A stretch of DNA of 64,000 bases from positions 620,001 to 684,000 of the forward strand of contig NZ_FNSV01000005.1 of assembly GCF_900105905.1 (NCBI RefSeq), read 5' to 3'. The first letter of the stretch is position 1, and each line of letters starts with the position of its first letter. The position numbers and the translations under genes are program-made. This stretch comes from Rhodococcus koreensis (GTDB lineage: Bacteria > Actinomycetota > Actinomycetes > Mycobacteriales > Mycobacteriaceae). The notes beneath the pieces are model-generated. The model did not search any database. It saw only the letters and a list, made by a program, of their open reading frames with translations, and had not been told where the DNA came from. Of this stretch, positions 17,166 through 24,925 are shown piece by piece.

Positions 17166-17825
17166 GTGAGACCCGGGGGGTCACACATCTTTTCCGTCCA
17201 CCCTGCCACCGCCACAGTGATCCTCGACAACGGGCGGTCAGGGTGACAGCACCCAGTGCCCTCGTGGACAACGCGTGCGACAGCAGCCCGTCGAGCCACG
17301 CGCGAAACGTTGTCCAACGGACGCGAAATTTACCGCATGCGCTCGCTCGGAAGTCGTGCGCGTCGCGGCGCGGTCATCGTGTTCCACCATTCACCTGGTG
17401 ATACACGACTCCACGGCGCAGAAGCGTCCGTACCGCTGAGTGAATGGGACACGTGCTCGCAGGATCGCAAGACGGTGGGGTCAGTGCCTTTTCATGTCCG
17501 CGGGTAGTTCGGCGGATTACCTACGGCCTCACCGAAGAGGGTGGAACCCAAAGTTCGGCATCCACAGGATGACCCACCGTCTGGTGCTGGTGCTGCTCCT
17601 CCAGTGCCACTCCCCCTGCCACCACCAGTCGCATAGCCGAGAGACACTGTCGTTCCGGCCCACTCACACTACCGAGCACCCAGGTGATACAGCCCGTACA
17701 AGTGCTGCTTGGTACAATTGTCGTGCACACCACGGCACGGATGCCAACGTCGTTTGCGTGCCGTGGGACGCGAAAAGCCCTCCTCCGATGGGATTCTCAC
17801 ATTGAGGTTCCGTCTCAGTGGAAGT
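17166..17825. other. Gene-free stretch
   Basis: A 660-base gap with no convincing gene on either strand. An imperfect GC-rich hairpin (about 17166-17186) follows the DUF5994 stop and might end that transcript. Confidence 0.4.
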
Positions 17826-18308
17826 ATGACGAGTATGCGAAGACGCTGGCCGGCCGCACCCCCACCCTCCTGGCGCGGCGTGGGTATTGTTCACGGGCGT
17901 TCCGTTCTCGCCGCGGGCCTCGGGATCACCGTCGAACTCATCGACCTTCTTCGCTACCCGGCCGGGGTGGAACTGCGTCTTGCCCTCACCGCCTACGGGC
18001 ACGCGGCCCAGCAGGCACGCTATGAAACACGACCGCTGACCGACCCCGGAGACCCGTCGCCGCGGTGGTCGTTCCTCCGGACGCACGTGCGCGCCGGAGA
18101 TCTCACGGGCGAGGCCGACCCGTACCAGGCCCCGATCCTGTCGACCGGAACGACGCGGTTAATCGACTTCCGCACCACGCCGCGGTACTGGATAGACGGA
18201 ATCCCCGCGCCGGTGTCGCTCATGGTGACCGTGGAATGGGCCCGGATCGGACTGGCGGCAACGTCGTCGACCATCGAGATCGGACCCGTACCCCACGCCC
18301 TGCCCTAG
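17826..18308 (+). CDS. Hypothetical protein
   Basis: A 160-residue protein without a recognised family. It shows alternating hydrophobic strands (GITVELIDLLRYPAGVELRL, PVSLMVTVEWARIGLAATSS), which suggest a beta-rich fold. No signal peptide or membrane helix. The ATG at 17826 with GGAAG upstream is the best start; longer in-frame starts run into non-coding-like sequence. Neighbours give no clue. Confidence 0.5.
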   Translation: MTSMRRRWPAAPPPSWRGVGIVHGRSVLAAGLGITVELIDLLRYPAGVELRLALTAYGHAAQQARYETRPLTDPGDPSPRWSFLRTHVRAGDLTGEADPYQAPILSTGTTRLIDFRTTPRYWIDGIPAPVSLMVTVEWARIGLAATSSTIEIGPVPHALP

Positions 18309-18471
18309 TAGGACTGCGCCAGGCGGTGTGGTGGCACAGTCGGCAGGTACCGATTCAACGAGCAAGTGCGCGTTCGCGGAGGGTGGGCGTAGGGGGCAAG
18401 TCCTGTCCAGCCGATTCATTACAAGGTGGACGAACCTCAGACGCGGGCAAGTCGCAGATTGCGCACTTTGA

Positions 18472-18620
18472 GTCAATCAGCGGGTGGTGAGGAAACGGTG
18501 GGCGGCGGTGACCACGGGTCGCGTGGTGGTGCCCGCCGAGCCAGGAGGGCCCCTCGAAATGACCCAGTCCGAGCCCGGTTTTCAGTTCCCGGTAGTCGTG
18601 CTCGATGCGCCATCGGATCG
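18472..18620 (-). pseudogene. Fragment of a DDE transposase (IS701-like)
   Basis: The minus strand encodes WRIEHDYRELKTGLGLGHFE followed by GPSWLGGHHHATRG, the C-terminal end of IS701-type transposases. Only about 50 residues remain, without the catalytic core or terminal repeats. It is a relict. Confidence 0.6.
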
Positions 18621-18667
18621 CACGTGGTGGCGTACCGCACCAGCCGGTGACCACGGGAGCGGGCAGT

Positions 18668-19162
18668 TCACCGCAAAAGCGAGCTGAGCGCGGGTGGTGT
18701 CGACGTACCGTCGAGGCACTCGTGTATGCGACGCAGGGTGGCCGCACAATCGGACCGCTCGGTGGGGTCGAGTTGGTCGAGGATCCGACGTAACTCCCCT
18801 TGCCGTCGAGCATTCACTTGCTCGACGACGGCGCGCCCCCGCGCCGTCGATTCCAGGGTGGCGACGCTGCGATTCGATTGATCCGCGCCTCGTCTGAGGT
18901 ACCCGGAGGCGAGTAGACGATCCGCGAGGCGGGTGACCGTCGAGGCGGCAACACCCAGTGCTCGCGCCGCCTGACTCGAACTCACTGTGCCCTCCTCGCT
19001 CAGCACCATCAGCAACCTCAGCTGCGGCAACGTGACCTCGACGTCGCCGCCCTCGATGCTGCGCAGCGCCACACCCACGAGATCTCGGGTGGCGACCTCG
19101 AATGCTCGCAGATCCTCGGGACTCGTGCTCACCGACTCGTCGTCACCGCCGCGTTTGCGCAT
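18668..19162 (-). CDS. MarR-family transcriptional regulator
   Basis: A 164-residue regulator with a central winged helix: LPQLRLLMVLSEEGTVSSSQ, AARALGVAASTVTRLADRLL and a wing YLRRGADQSNRSVATLESTA. It is divergent from the carbonic anhydrase gene with 185 bases between starts, and a 6-bp inverted repeat lies in that gap. It therefore probably controls itself and the carbonic anhydrase. The effector is not predictable. Confidence 0.85.
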   Translation of the reverse strand: MRKRGGDDESVSTSPEDLRAFEVATRDLVGVALRSIEGGDVEVTLPQLRLLMVLSEEGTVSSSQAARALGVAASTVTRLADRLLASGYLRRGADQSNRSVATLESTARGRAVVEQVNARRQGELRRILDQLDPTERSDCAATLRRIHECLDGTSTPPALSSLLR

Positions 19163-19192
19163 AGCTCAAGTATTGCAGAAGCTACTGTAAGC

Positions 19193-19207
19193 CTTGCATG
19201 CTGCAAG
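19193..19207. promoter_or_regulatory. Inverted repeat between MarR and carbonic anhydrase
   Basis: CTTGCA-TGC-TGCAAG is a perfect 6-bp inverted repeat 31 bases before the MarR start; a further TTGCAGAAG lies at about 19173. It is a likely MarR operator. Confidence 0.5.
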
Positions 19208-19347
19208 AACTTGGGTAGCTTGGCGGGTACTGGACCACCCCGACGCGCTGAGCCGTGACCTCGTCAGTGATGTTCGAGCTTCGGCCCGATCCGGGCCCGG
19301 CGCAGCGACACGAGTACCCAGCCCGGTCGAGACGAAATGAGGCCTCA

Positions 19348-19989
19348 GTGCACACAGATTCCTCGCACCCTATGACCCCCGCGTCCGCATGGAAGGTCCT
19401 GCGGCAGGGAAACGAGCGATTCGTCAACGGAACCCCACTGCATCCCAACCAGGGGATCGCGGACCGCGCGGCGCTCTCCGACGGGCAGCACCCCACCGCC
19501 ATGTTGTTCGGATGCGGAGACTCGCGAGTCGCCGCCGAGATCATCTTCGATCAGGGTCTCGGTGACGTGTTCGTCGTGCGCACCGCAGGCCACGTCCTCG
19601 ACGACGCCGTTCTCGGCTCGATCGAGTACGCCGTCGAAATCGTGAACGTTCCGCTCATCGTCGTGCTCGGCCACGACGGCTGTGGCGCCGTCCAGGCGAC
19701 GCTCGACGCGCTCGACAACGGTGCGGTGCCGGACGGATTCATTCGCACCGTCGTCGAACGCGTGGCACCGTCAGTCATGACGGGACGTCGCGAAGGTCTC
19801 TGCACCGCAGACGAACTCGAGGCCCGTCACGTAGTGGAGACCGGCGAACTTCTTGCGCAGCGCTCACGCATCATCGCCGGACGCATCGAGGCCGGTACCT
19901 GCGCCGTCGCGGGCGTCACCTACAAGCTGTCCGACGGCCGAATACATCTTCAGGGGACGGTCGGAGACATCGGTGAGCCCGGCGACTGA
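19348..19989 (+). CDS. Beta-class carbonic anhydrase
   Basis: A 213-residue enzyme that interconverts CO2 and bicarbonate. Zinc ligands C56 (FGCGDSRV), H109 and C112 (VVLGHDGCGAV) with the catalytic dyad D58-R60 are all present. The GTG at 19348 is taken as start, with a GAGG upstream; an ATG 24 bases later is an alternative. It is divergent from a MarR gene. The SulP transporter and PEPCK in the same window suggest a role in bicarbonate supply; this is inference. Confidence 0.92.
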   Translation: MHTDSSHPMTPASAWKVLRQGNERFVNGTPLHPNQGIADRAALSDGQHPTAMLFGCGDSRVAAEIIFDQGLGDVFVVRTAGHVLDDAVLGSIEYAVEIVNVPLIVVLGHDGCGAVQATLDALDNGAVPDGFIRTVVERVAPSVMTGRREGLCTADELEARHVVETGELLAQRSRIIAGRIEAGTCAVAGVTYKLSDGRIHLQGTVGDIGEPGD

Positions 19990-20139
19990 CTCCCCAGAAC
20001 CACCACTTTCGTCGGATCCGACACCACCACATCACTCACCACCGGCAATAGCGCGGGCGGGGCACCGGCGCGGCAGGGTGACGCAGCCTGACCCGCCGGT
20101 GCCGTAAGTGGCTGCGCCGCACCGATCGGAGGATCCGCA

Positions 20140-20424
20140 GTGAGCACCGCGCTGTACTTCGCCGGACTCAGCCTTATCGGCATCGGAGGACTGGGCGACG
20201 GCTTGATCCGGGGATCGAGCCCGTCCGCTCACCCCGGCACACACAAGATCTCGATGGGCCTGGCCCTGGCCGGCGTCCTCTGCTGGACTGTCGGGGCCGT
20301 CGTGTCCGATCAGCCGTTATGGTGGAAGATCGTCGCCTCCGTCTTCGTGTTGACGATAGGTTTTCTCCTGACCATGCGATCACGGTTCCTGCCCAGTCAC
20401 CAGTGGTGCGAACCCGACGAGTGA
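20140..20424 (+). CDS. Small membrane protein
   Basis: A 94-residue protein with about three hydrophobic helices (LYFAGLSLIGIGGLGDGLI, GLALAGVLCWTVGAVVSD, IVASVFVLTIGFLLTM). The GTG start at 20140 follows CGGAGGA. No family is recognised. A 12-bp palindrome, GTCGGATCCGAC, lies upstream at 20011-20022. Confidence 0.65.
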   Translation: MSTALYFAGLSLIGIGGLGDGLIRGSSPSAHPGTHKISMGLALAGVLCWTVGAVVSDQPLWWKIVASVFVLTIGFLLTMRSRFLPSHQWCEPDE

Positions 20425-20549
20425 CGGAATCCTTTCCGTGCACCGGCAGTACCTCCTCGTCGAGCCACCGGTGGTGCAGCACTGGGCGACCACGAACACC
20501 GATCGCGTCCGGCTGCGCGTGTCTCGTAATCCTGATGTGTCGCTGGTTC

Positions 20550-20998
20550 TTACCCGCTGCGCGGGGCAGTCGGTGGGCGTGATGGAGGCTGGCGGCACGT
20601 CGCACAGATTGGCTGCCCCGCTGCGGTGCGGCGACCGCACGGCTTCCCCTTCCCGCAACTGCAGCACGTTTCGGTGGGTGGTGTCCAACAGCGGTCGCAG
20701 ATCCAGGTCCCAGCGACGCGGTCGTCGACACGAATGTTGGTGGTGGTGCGGCCACAGCGCGCGCAGTCGCGCACCCGAGCACGGTGGTAACAGCGCGGAC
20801 AGAGCGGCCCGTCATCGGTAACAGCGCGGGCGATCTGATTCGCGCGGCCACAACCGCTGCACGTGTGCCGCTTGCGCGGGCCGCAACTCTGACAGAACGG
20901 TGCGCCGTCGATCCGGTAGGCGACCGGAGCGGTCTTGCCGCACCGCGCGCACTGTTGGTGTCGTGCCGGATCCGCTCTGGCGCAGCGTGCACAGACGG
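20550..20998 (-). pseudogene. Decayed zinc-ribbon (CxxC array) protein, possibly an integrase N-terminus
   Basis: One minus-strand frame encodes a run of zinc-ribbon units: CARC, CARCGK, CQSCG, CSGCGR, CPRC, CARCGR, CDRC, CSCGKGK and CATC. The frame has no good start codon before the last third and stops at 20550. Actinobacterial zinc-ribbon integrases have such arrays before their tyrosine recombinase domain, but no recombinase domain is visible. It is read as a truncated and start-less remnant; a very short protein from a GTG at 20774 is the alternative. Confidence 0.5.
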
Positions 20999-21155
20999 TG
21001 CCGCCACCCTCAGTGTCGCGGACCGTGGACGATCTTCGTCCCGCCGCACCCTCGGGCTCGACGATCTTCGTCCGTGTTGGACGGGTGCCACGGTCGGTGC
21101 TGGCGCTGCTCGTCGGACGGCCGGGCGACCGGGCCGCGGCGAGGGACCGGGTCGG

Positions 21156-21521
21156 TCACTTGAGGAGGTCCGGTGGGACTCGGTGCTGACCGCGGCGCGG
21201 CTCGCCAACCTGCTCCGCACCGATGCGTTTGCGTTCTTTCGTCGTCATTCCTCCCCATACGCCGTAATTTTCGCCCGCCCTCAACGCGTACTCACCGCAC
21301 GCCGACACGACGGGGCAGCGGGTGCACACTTCCTTGGCCGACTCCTCGCGCCGTGCCCGCGCTCGGCGGCTCTCGCCGGTCGGGGAGAAGAAAATCTCCG
21401 AGTCGGCGCCTCGGCACTTCGCGAGCGACCTCCAATCGAAGCCTTCCCGATGATCCGGAGCGTGCCGACTCAGGTAGCGGCCGCCGAACGAGCGGGACAA
21501 TCGGGGAGAGGTTGAGGCCAT
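21156..21521 (-). CDS. WhiB-family iron-sulphur regulator
   Basis: A 121-residue protein with the four cluster cysteines C36, C66, C69 and C75 (C-x29-C-x2-C-x5-C), the GVWGG turn at 87-91 and a basic C-terminal DNA-binding stretch (TTKERKR). The piece FFSPTGESRRARARREE is typical of the WhiB core. Wbl proteins carry a [4Fe-4S] cluster sensitive to NO and O2 and act with a sigma factor. A second one is encoded at 57365-57736. It is divergent from the small gene at 21684. Confidence 0.93.
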   Translation of the reverse strand: MASTSPRLSRSFGGRYLSRHAPDHREGFDWRSLAKCRGADSEIFFSPTGESRRARARREESAKEVCTRCPVVSACGEYALRAGENYGVWGGMTTKERKRIGAEQVGEPRRGQHRVPPDLLK

Positions 21522-21683
21522 GCCTTAACGGTAGCCATTTTCAGAAAAGGGAACGTCGCCGGCCCTGGTGTCCACATCTCAGGGGACGTGGCGTTCCGCA
21601 ACTGGAGTGGGCTCCGGTGCAGGGTGACCCCCACCCCGGAGCCCGGCACAACGGGCGTGTGTGCACCCACCTACCATCGGGCC

Positions 21684-22013
21684 ATGGGACTGGGCGCACT
21701 TCCCCTCGCGGTGGCACGGATCAACTACCGGCTGCTGCGGATCCCGCTGCACCTCCTCGACGACCCCGGCCTGCGCATGCTCTGCGGGACCGGCCTGCGG
21801 CCGCTGTACACCCAACTGCTGATCGAATGCGACCGCACCGCCGCGCACCTGCTCGCCGACGACACCCTTCGCCACCGGACCGCGGCCGCCCGGCTCACCC
21901 TCGCCCGTCGGCGTCGTCGCCAAAAGGACGAGGCCATCGCCTACATGCGCCACCGCGCCCGGTTCACCCCACACCGGCGCCGCCACCACCCGCACCGGCC
22001 CAACCCGGCCTGA
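21684..22013 (+). CDS. Hypothetical protein, paralogue of the one at 54315
   Basis: A 109-residue basic protein. Its core, LLIECDRTAAHLLADDTLRH followed by an Arg-rich helix and HHRARF-like end, aligns with the gene at 54315-54683 (FLRDCDSAAVYLLADD). Shared features are an N-terminal amphipathic stretch (PLxLLDDP / FRLVDD), the D/E-C-D-x-x-A-x-x-LLADD motif and a basic tail. Both begin ATGGGAC after a similar CGATCGG/CATCGGG context. The family has no name known to me. ATG at 21684 is chosen by this similarity. Confidence 0.6.
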   Translation: MGLGALPLAVARINYRLLRIPLHLLDDPGLRMLCGTGLRPLYTQLLIECDRTAAHLLADDTLRHRTAAARLTLARRRRRQKDEAIAYMRHRARFTPHRRRHHPHRPNPA

Positions 22014-22119
22014 CAAGCCACGACGGCCGAACCCCGCCCCCTCCCACGTCCCACCGAGCGATCTCAGGCTGCGCTACCTCGGCGTCCGCGCAAGAACGGG
22101 CCGACGGATCGTCCGACCA

Positions 22120-22385
22120 CTCTGTATTCATGTACTTACACGGAGGCGGCTACGTTTGCGGCGCGTCGTGGATGTGGCGGCAGTTCAACGGACGATTGTC
22201 TCTCGAGCCTGAAAGGCACGATGCTTGGCTTCGACTACCGCCTGGCGCCGGAACATCCTTCCCCACGGCGGTGAACGACAGCGCCGATGCCTTTCGGTGG
22301 TTACTCGACGAAGACTGGCCCCCGGCAAGGCTGGTCGGCGATTCCGCAGGTGGAGCCCTTGTGTTGTCGGTGATCATGGAACTAG
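22120..22385 (+). pseudogene. Frameshifted alpha/beta-hydrolase (esterase) fragment
   Basis: Three frames together give a hormone-sensitive-lipase-type esterase core: VFMYLHGGGYVCGAS (oxyanion hole HGGG), then in another frame TMLGFDYRLAPEHP, then TAVNDSADAFRWLLDEDW and LVGDSAGGALVLS (nucleophile elbow GDSAGG). The start, the catalytic Asp/His region and the C-terminus are absent. It is a remnant. Confidence 0.65.
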
Positions 22386-22539
22386 GCGAGTGGGGCTTGC
22401 CGCTCCCCGCCGGCGGCGCCCCGATGCCTCCCTGGACGGAACTGGAACTGATCGGCGAGACCATGACGCCGGTGACCGGCGACCCGCTGACCACCGAGGC
22501 GTCCTCCCGCTCGATAGCACCCGGTCCATACGAGCCGGC

Positions 22540-23176
22540 GGCGTCGGTCGGGTCGGTGAGGCTGTTCCTGAAGGCGTAGGCGGCGAGGGTCGCGGCCCCC
22601 GCGGCGACCCAGAGTGCGCCGGACCCAAGCACCCGGTACGTCACCGCGCCAGCAGCCGCCCCCACCGCGACCGCACCCCAGAGCGGCAGGTATCGAACCC
22701 ATCGCCGAGGTCCCCGGCCAACAGGTGATCGGTCAGAGACCGCGCCGCCTCGGCCAGCAGGCCGCCGGTCTCGAGAAGGGTGGCTTCGGTTCCCATGGCC
22801 AGGGCGAGGGCGAATCCGATCAGGGGTGCAGTGGCGGTGACCGCGTGAGGGCGCCGACCGCCGCGAGGAAAACCGCCGAGAGCAGCAGAACCGGTGTGAT
22901 GCGCTCGCCGGGCCACCTGTGGCGTACTACGCCGGCGAGGACGACGCCGATAAGGAACCCGGCAATGATTGCCCCTCCGAGTCCGAGGACGAACCACATA
23001 ACGTCGGCGAGGGCGATGCCGGCCCGGGTGGTGGTGGCTTCGATCGAGGAGACGAAGAACCCGCCCGGGAGGACGAACCCGAAGGCGTCGACGAATCCGA
23101 CATGCATCGCGACCGCGGTCTCGACTGCTCGTCGTCCCCGCTGTCGCATGGTCATCTCCACATCGGGTGTGCTCAT
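22540..23176 (-). pseudogene. DUF1275 (YoaK-like) membrane protein broken by frameshifts
   Basis: From the ATG at 23176 one frame reads MHVGFVDAFGFVLPGGFFVS and on to LLLSAVFLAAVGALTRSPP, the first half of a DUF1275 protein. It continues in a second frame (APLIGFALALAMGTEATLLE, LLAGDLGDG) and ends in a third (RYLPLWGAVAVGAAAGAVTY, LAAYAFRNSLTD). Two single-base-type shifts, near 22840 and 22700, are needed to restore it. Its 3' end abuts the esterase remnant. Confidence 0.65.
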
Positions 23177-23365
23177 TCGGCATCACCCACCTGTCGGTTG
23201 TCGGTATCGGAGACGGTATGGGGTAAGGGGCCTCCGTTGACCAGGACGGTCGACGCCGCCGAGGGCATCTTTCGCAAATCCTCTCCCAGCGGCGCGGGTG
23301 CGCCTGGCGCGAAGCGCCTCACCGCGAGCATTCGGCGTCGGCTCCGCAGCACGAACCCTAGCGAA

Positions 23366-23381
23366 TTGCTAAGATTCGCAA
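23366..23381. promoter_or_regulatory. ArsR-type operator before the arsR gene
   Basis: TTGCTAA-GA-TTCGCAA is an imperfect 7-bp inverted repeat (one mismatch) in the arsR promoter region. A perfect version, TTGCTAA-CA-TTAGCAA, lies before sulP at 33576-33591. Looser copies are at 23907-23922 and 35834-35849. Confidence 0.6.
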
Positions 23382-23499
23382 GTAACAAACACAACCTGCC
23401 GGAGTTTCAGGTTGCAGGCGAGGCATCCGGCCCAACGCCGCCGCGAGAGCGACACGCACCGTGCCGGCGCCGGATCGACCCGGGACGACAGGAGGAGCC

Positions 23500-23865
23500 A
23501 TGGCCGCGAACTCGCGCCAACCGCTGTATCAAATGAAAGCGGACTTCTTCAAAACGTTGGGGCACCCAGCACGCATCCGGGTCCTCGAGCTGCTCAGCGA
23601 ACGCGAACACGCCGTCTCCGAGATGTTGCCCGAGGTGGGCATCGAGCCGGCGAACCTGTCCCAGCAGCTGTCGGTCCTCCGACGCGCAGGCCTGGTCACC
23701 GCCCGCCGCGAGGGCCTGTCGGTGTCCTACGCGCTGACCTCCCCCCGCATCGCCGAGCTGCTACGCGTCGCGCGCGGGATCTTGACGGGGGTGGTCGCCG
23801 GGCAGGCCGAGGTGCTCGAGGACCTTCCCGAACCCCCCGCCTTGGTGGCCGAGACCAGGGGCTGA
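23500..23865 (+). CDS. ArsR-family transcriptional regulator
   Basis: A 121-residue winged-helix repressor: MKADFFKTLGHPARIRVLEL, a recognition helix in PANLSQQLSVLRRAGLVTAR and a wing GLSVSYALTSPRIAEL. There is no obvious metal-binding cysteine pair of the ArsR or SmtB alpha3N type. GGAGG precedes the ATG at 23500. Its own promoter carries TTGCTAA-N2-TTCGCAA. The malic-like gene and pckG follow on the same strand, and the same motif lies before sulP, so anion or carbon status may be the theme, by inference. Confidence 0.87.
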   Translation: MAANSRQPLYQMKADFFKTLGHPARIRVLELLSEREHAVSEMLPEVGIEPANLSQQLSVLRRAGLVTARREGLSVSYALTSPRIAELLRVARGILTGVVAGQAEVLEDLPEPPALVAETRG

Positions 23866-23906
23866 CGAGGCCCACTACGGCAGAACCCCACACCACTGAG
23901 TATTAG

Positions 23907-23922
23907 TTGCGAATTTTCTAAA
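23907..23922. promoter_or_regulatory. Weak copy of the ArsR-type operator before the malic-like gene
   Basis: TTGCGAA-TT-TTCTAAA keeps one half-site of the motif found at 23366 and 33576, in the AT-rich leader of the malic-like gene. Only half is conserved. Confidence 0.3.
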
Positions 23923-23986
23923 GTACGTATATTGGATGCATGAGCGGCGGAGATTCGTCTCTCGGACCCGGAAAGAGAAGTGGGCG

Positions 23987-24871
23987 GTGACGAACAATCC
24001 CGACGGTGGCACCAGCGATCGGCCCGACGGGCCCGGGATGGCGTTGACGGGAATCGCCGTCGCGGTGCTCGCCGTGTCCGCCACCCGCTCGCCCAGCACG
24101 GCCGGGTCGGTGCGGACCCGGTCGCCGTGGGCCGCGATGGAGGATTATGCGGCCCTCATCCGGGAGCGGACTCCGATGCGCGCGCTCAGCGTTCCGATGA
24201 CCACGGGCGACCCGCACCTACTGACCGAGCGCATCCTGGGTCTCCCAACGGGGGTGTCCGCGGTGTTCGTGGTCGGGTTGAGGCACCGAGAGTCCGCGGC
24301 GGTGCAACGTGAGGTGACCGAGCGCGGCGGGCCCGTGGTCCTCACCGAACTGGACGTGCTGACGGCGGCGGTGGCGGCCGCGACGATCACCACCCTGCGC
24401 CGCCGCGGCGTCCCGCCACGCGCCGGCCGGGTCGTCATCACCGGCGCGTCGTGGGCGCCGTTGCTGGCGCCGGTGTTGATCGCCTCCGGGATCGGGGATC
24501 TGAGCAGCTGGCACGAGCGTGATGCCGAGGCGTTCCCGCTGCGCCGGTTGATGGACCACAACGACGCCCTGATCGATCTCGCCGGCTGCGCGCCCGAGGG
24601 CGCGGCAGTCAGCCGCACAGTGACGGTTCCCGCCGACGGCTTCCCCTACGGTGCGCTGGTGCTGCCCGGACTGCTCGCCGCCCTGTGCGGGCACCAGGTG
24701 CAGACCTTGACCGTCGAGGCCGTGGCCGCCTGTGTGCGGGCACTGGCGCTGATCACCCCCACCGACCAGCTGCTGCCGTCCGTCGATGACCGGCGGCTGG
24801 TCTCCGCCATCGCCCGCCACGTGAGCCGAGCCCTCGGCCATCCCGTCCCCTATCGCGATCAACAGCGATGA
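23987..24871 (+). CDS. Malic-enzyme-like NAD(P)-binding protein
   Basis: A protein of about 294 residues that resembles the C-terminal NAD(P)-binding half of malic enzymes in layout: VVLTELDVLTAAVAAATITT in the place of the substrate-domain junction, VVITGASWAPLLAPVLIASG as the nucleotide-binding strand-loop-helix, then DHNDALIDLAGC and a C-terminal ALITPTDQLLPSVDDRRLVS. The classic glycine-rich loop is altered (GASWAPLL), so activity is uncertain. The GTG at 23987 is preferred; an ATG at 23936 is possible. Only 54 bases separate it from pckG, so they form an operon around the malate-oxaloacetate-PEP node. Confidence 0.6.
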   Translation: MTNNPDGGTSDRPDGPGMALTGIAVAVLAVSATRSPSTAGSVRTRSPWAAMEDYAALIRERTPMRALSVPMTTGDPHLLTERILGLPTGVSAVFVVGLRHRESAAVQREVTERGGPVVLTELDVLTAAVAAATITTLRRRGVPPRAGRVVITGASWAPLLAPVLIASGIGDLSSWHERDAEAFPLRRLMDHNDALIDLAGCAPEGAAVSRTVTVPADGFPYGALVLPGLLAALCGHQVQTLTVEAVAACVRALALITPTDQLLPSVDDRRLVSAIARHVSRALGHPVPYRDQQR

Positions 24872-24925
24872 TCCACCCCGTCGCAGGCGCCACATTGTGT
24901 CGAATAGTGTTGAAGGAGAACACCC

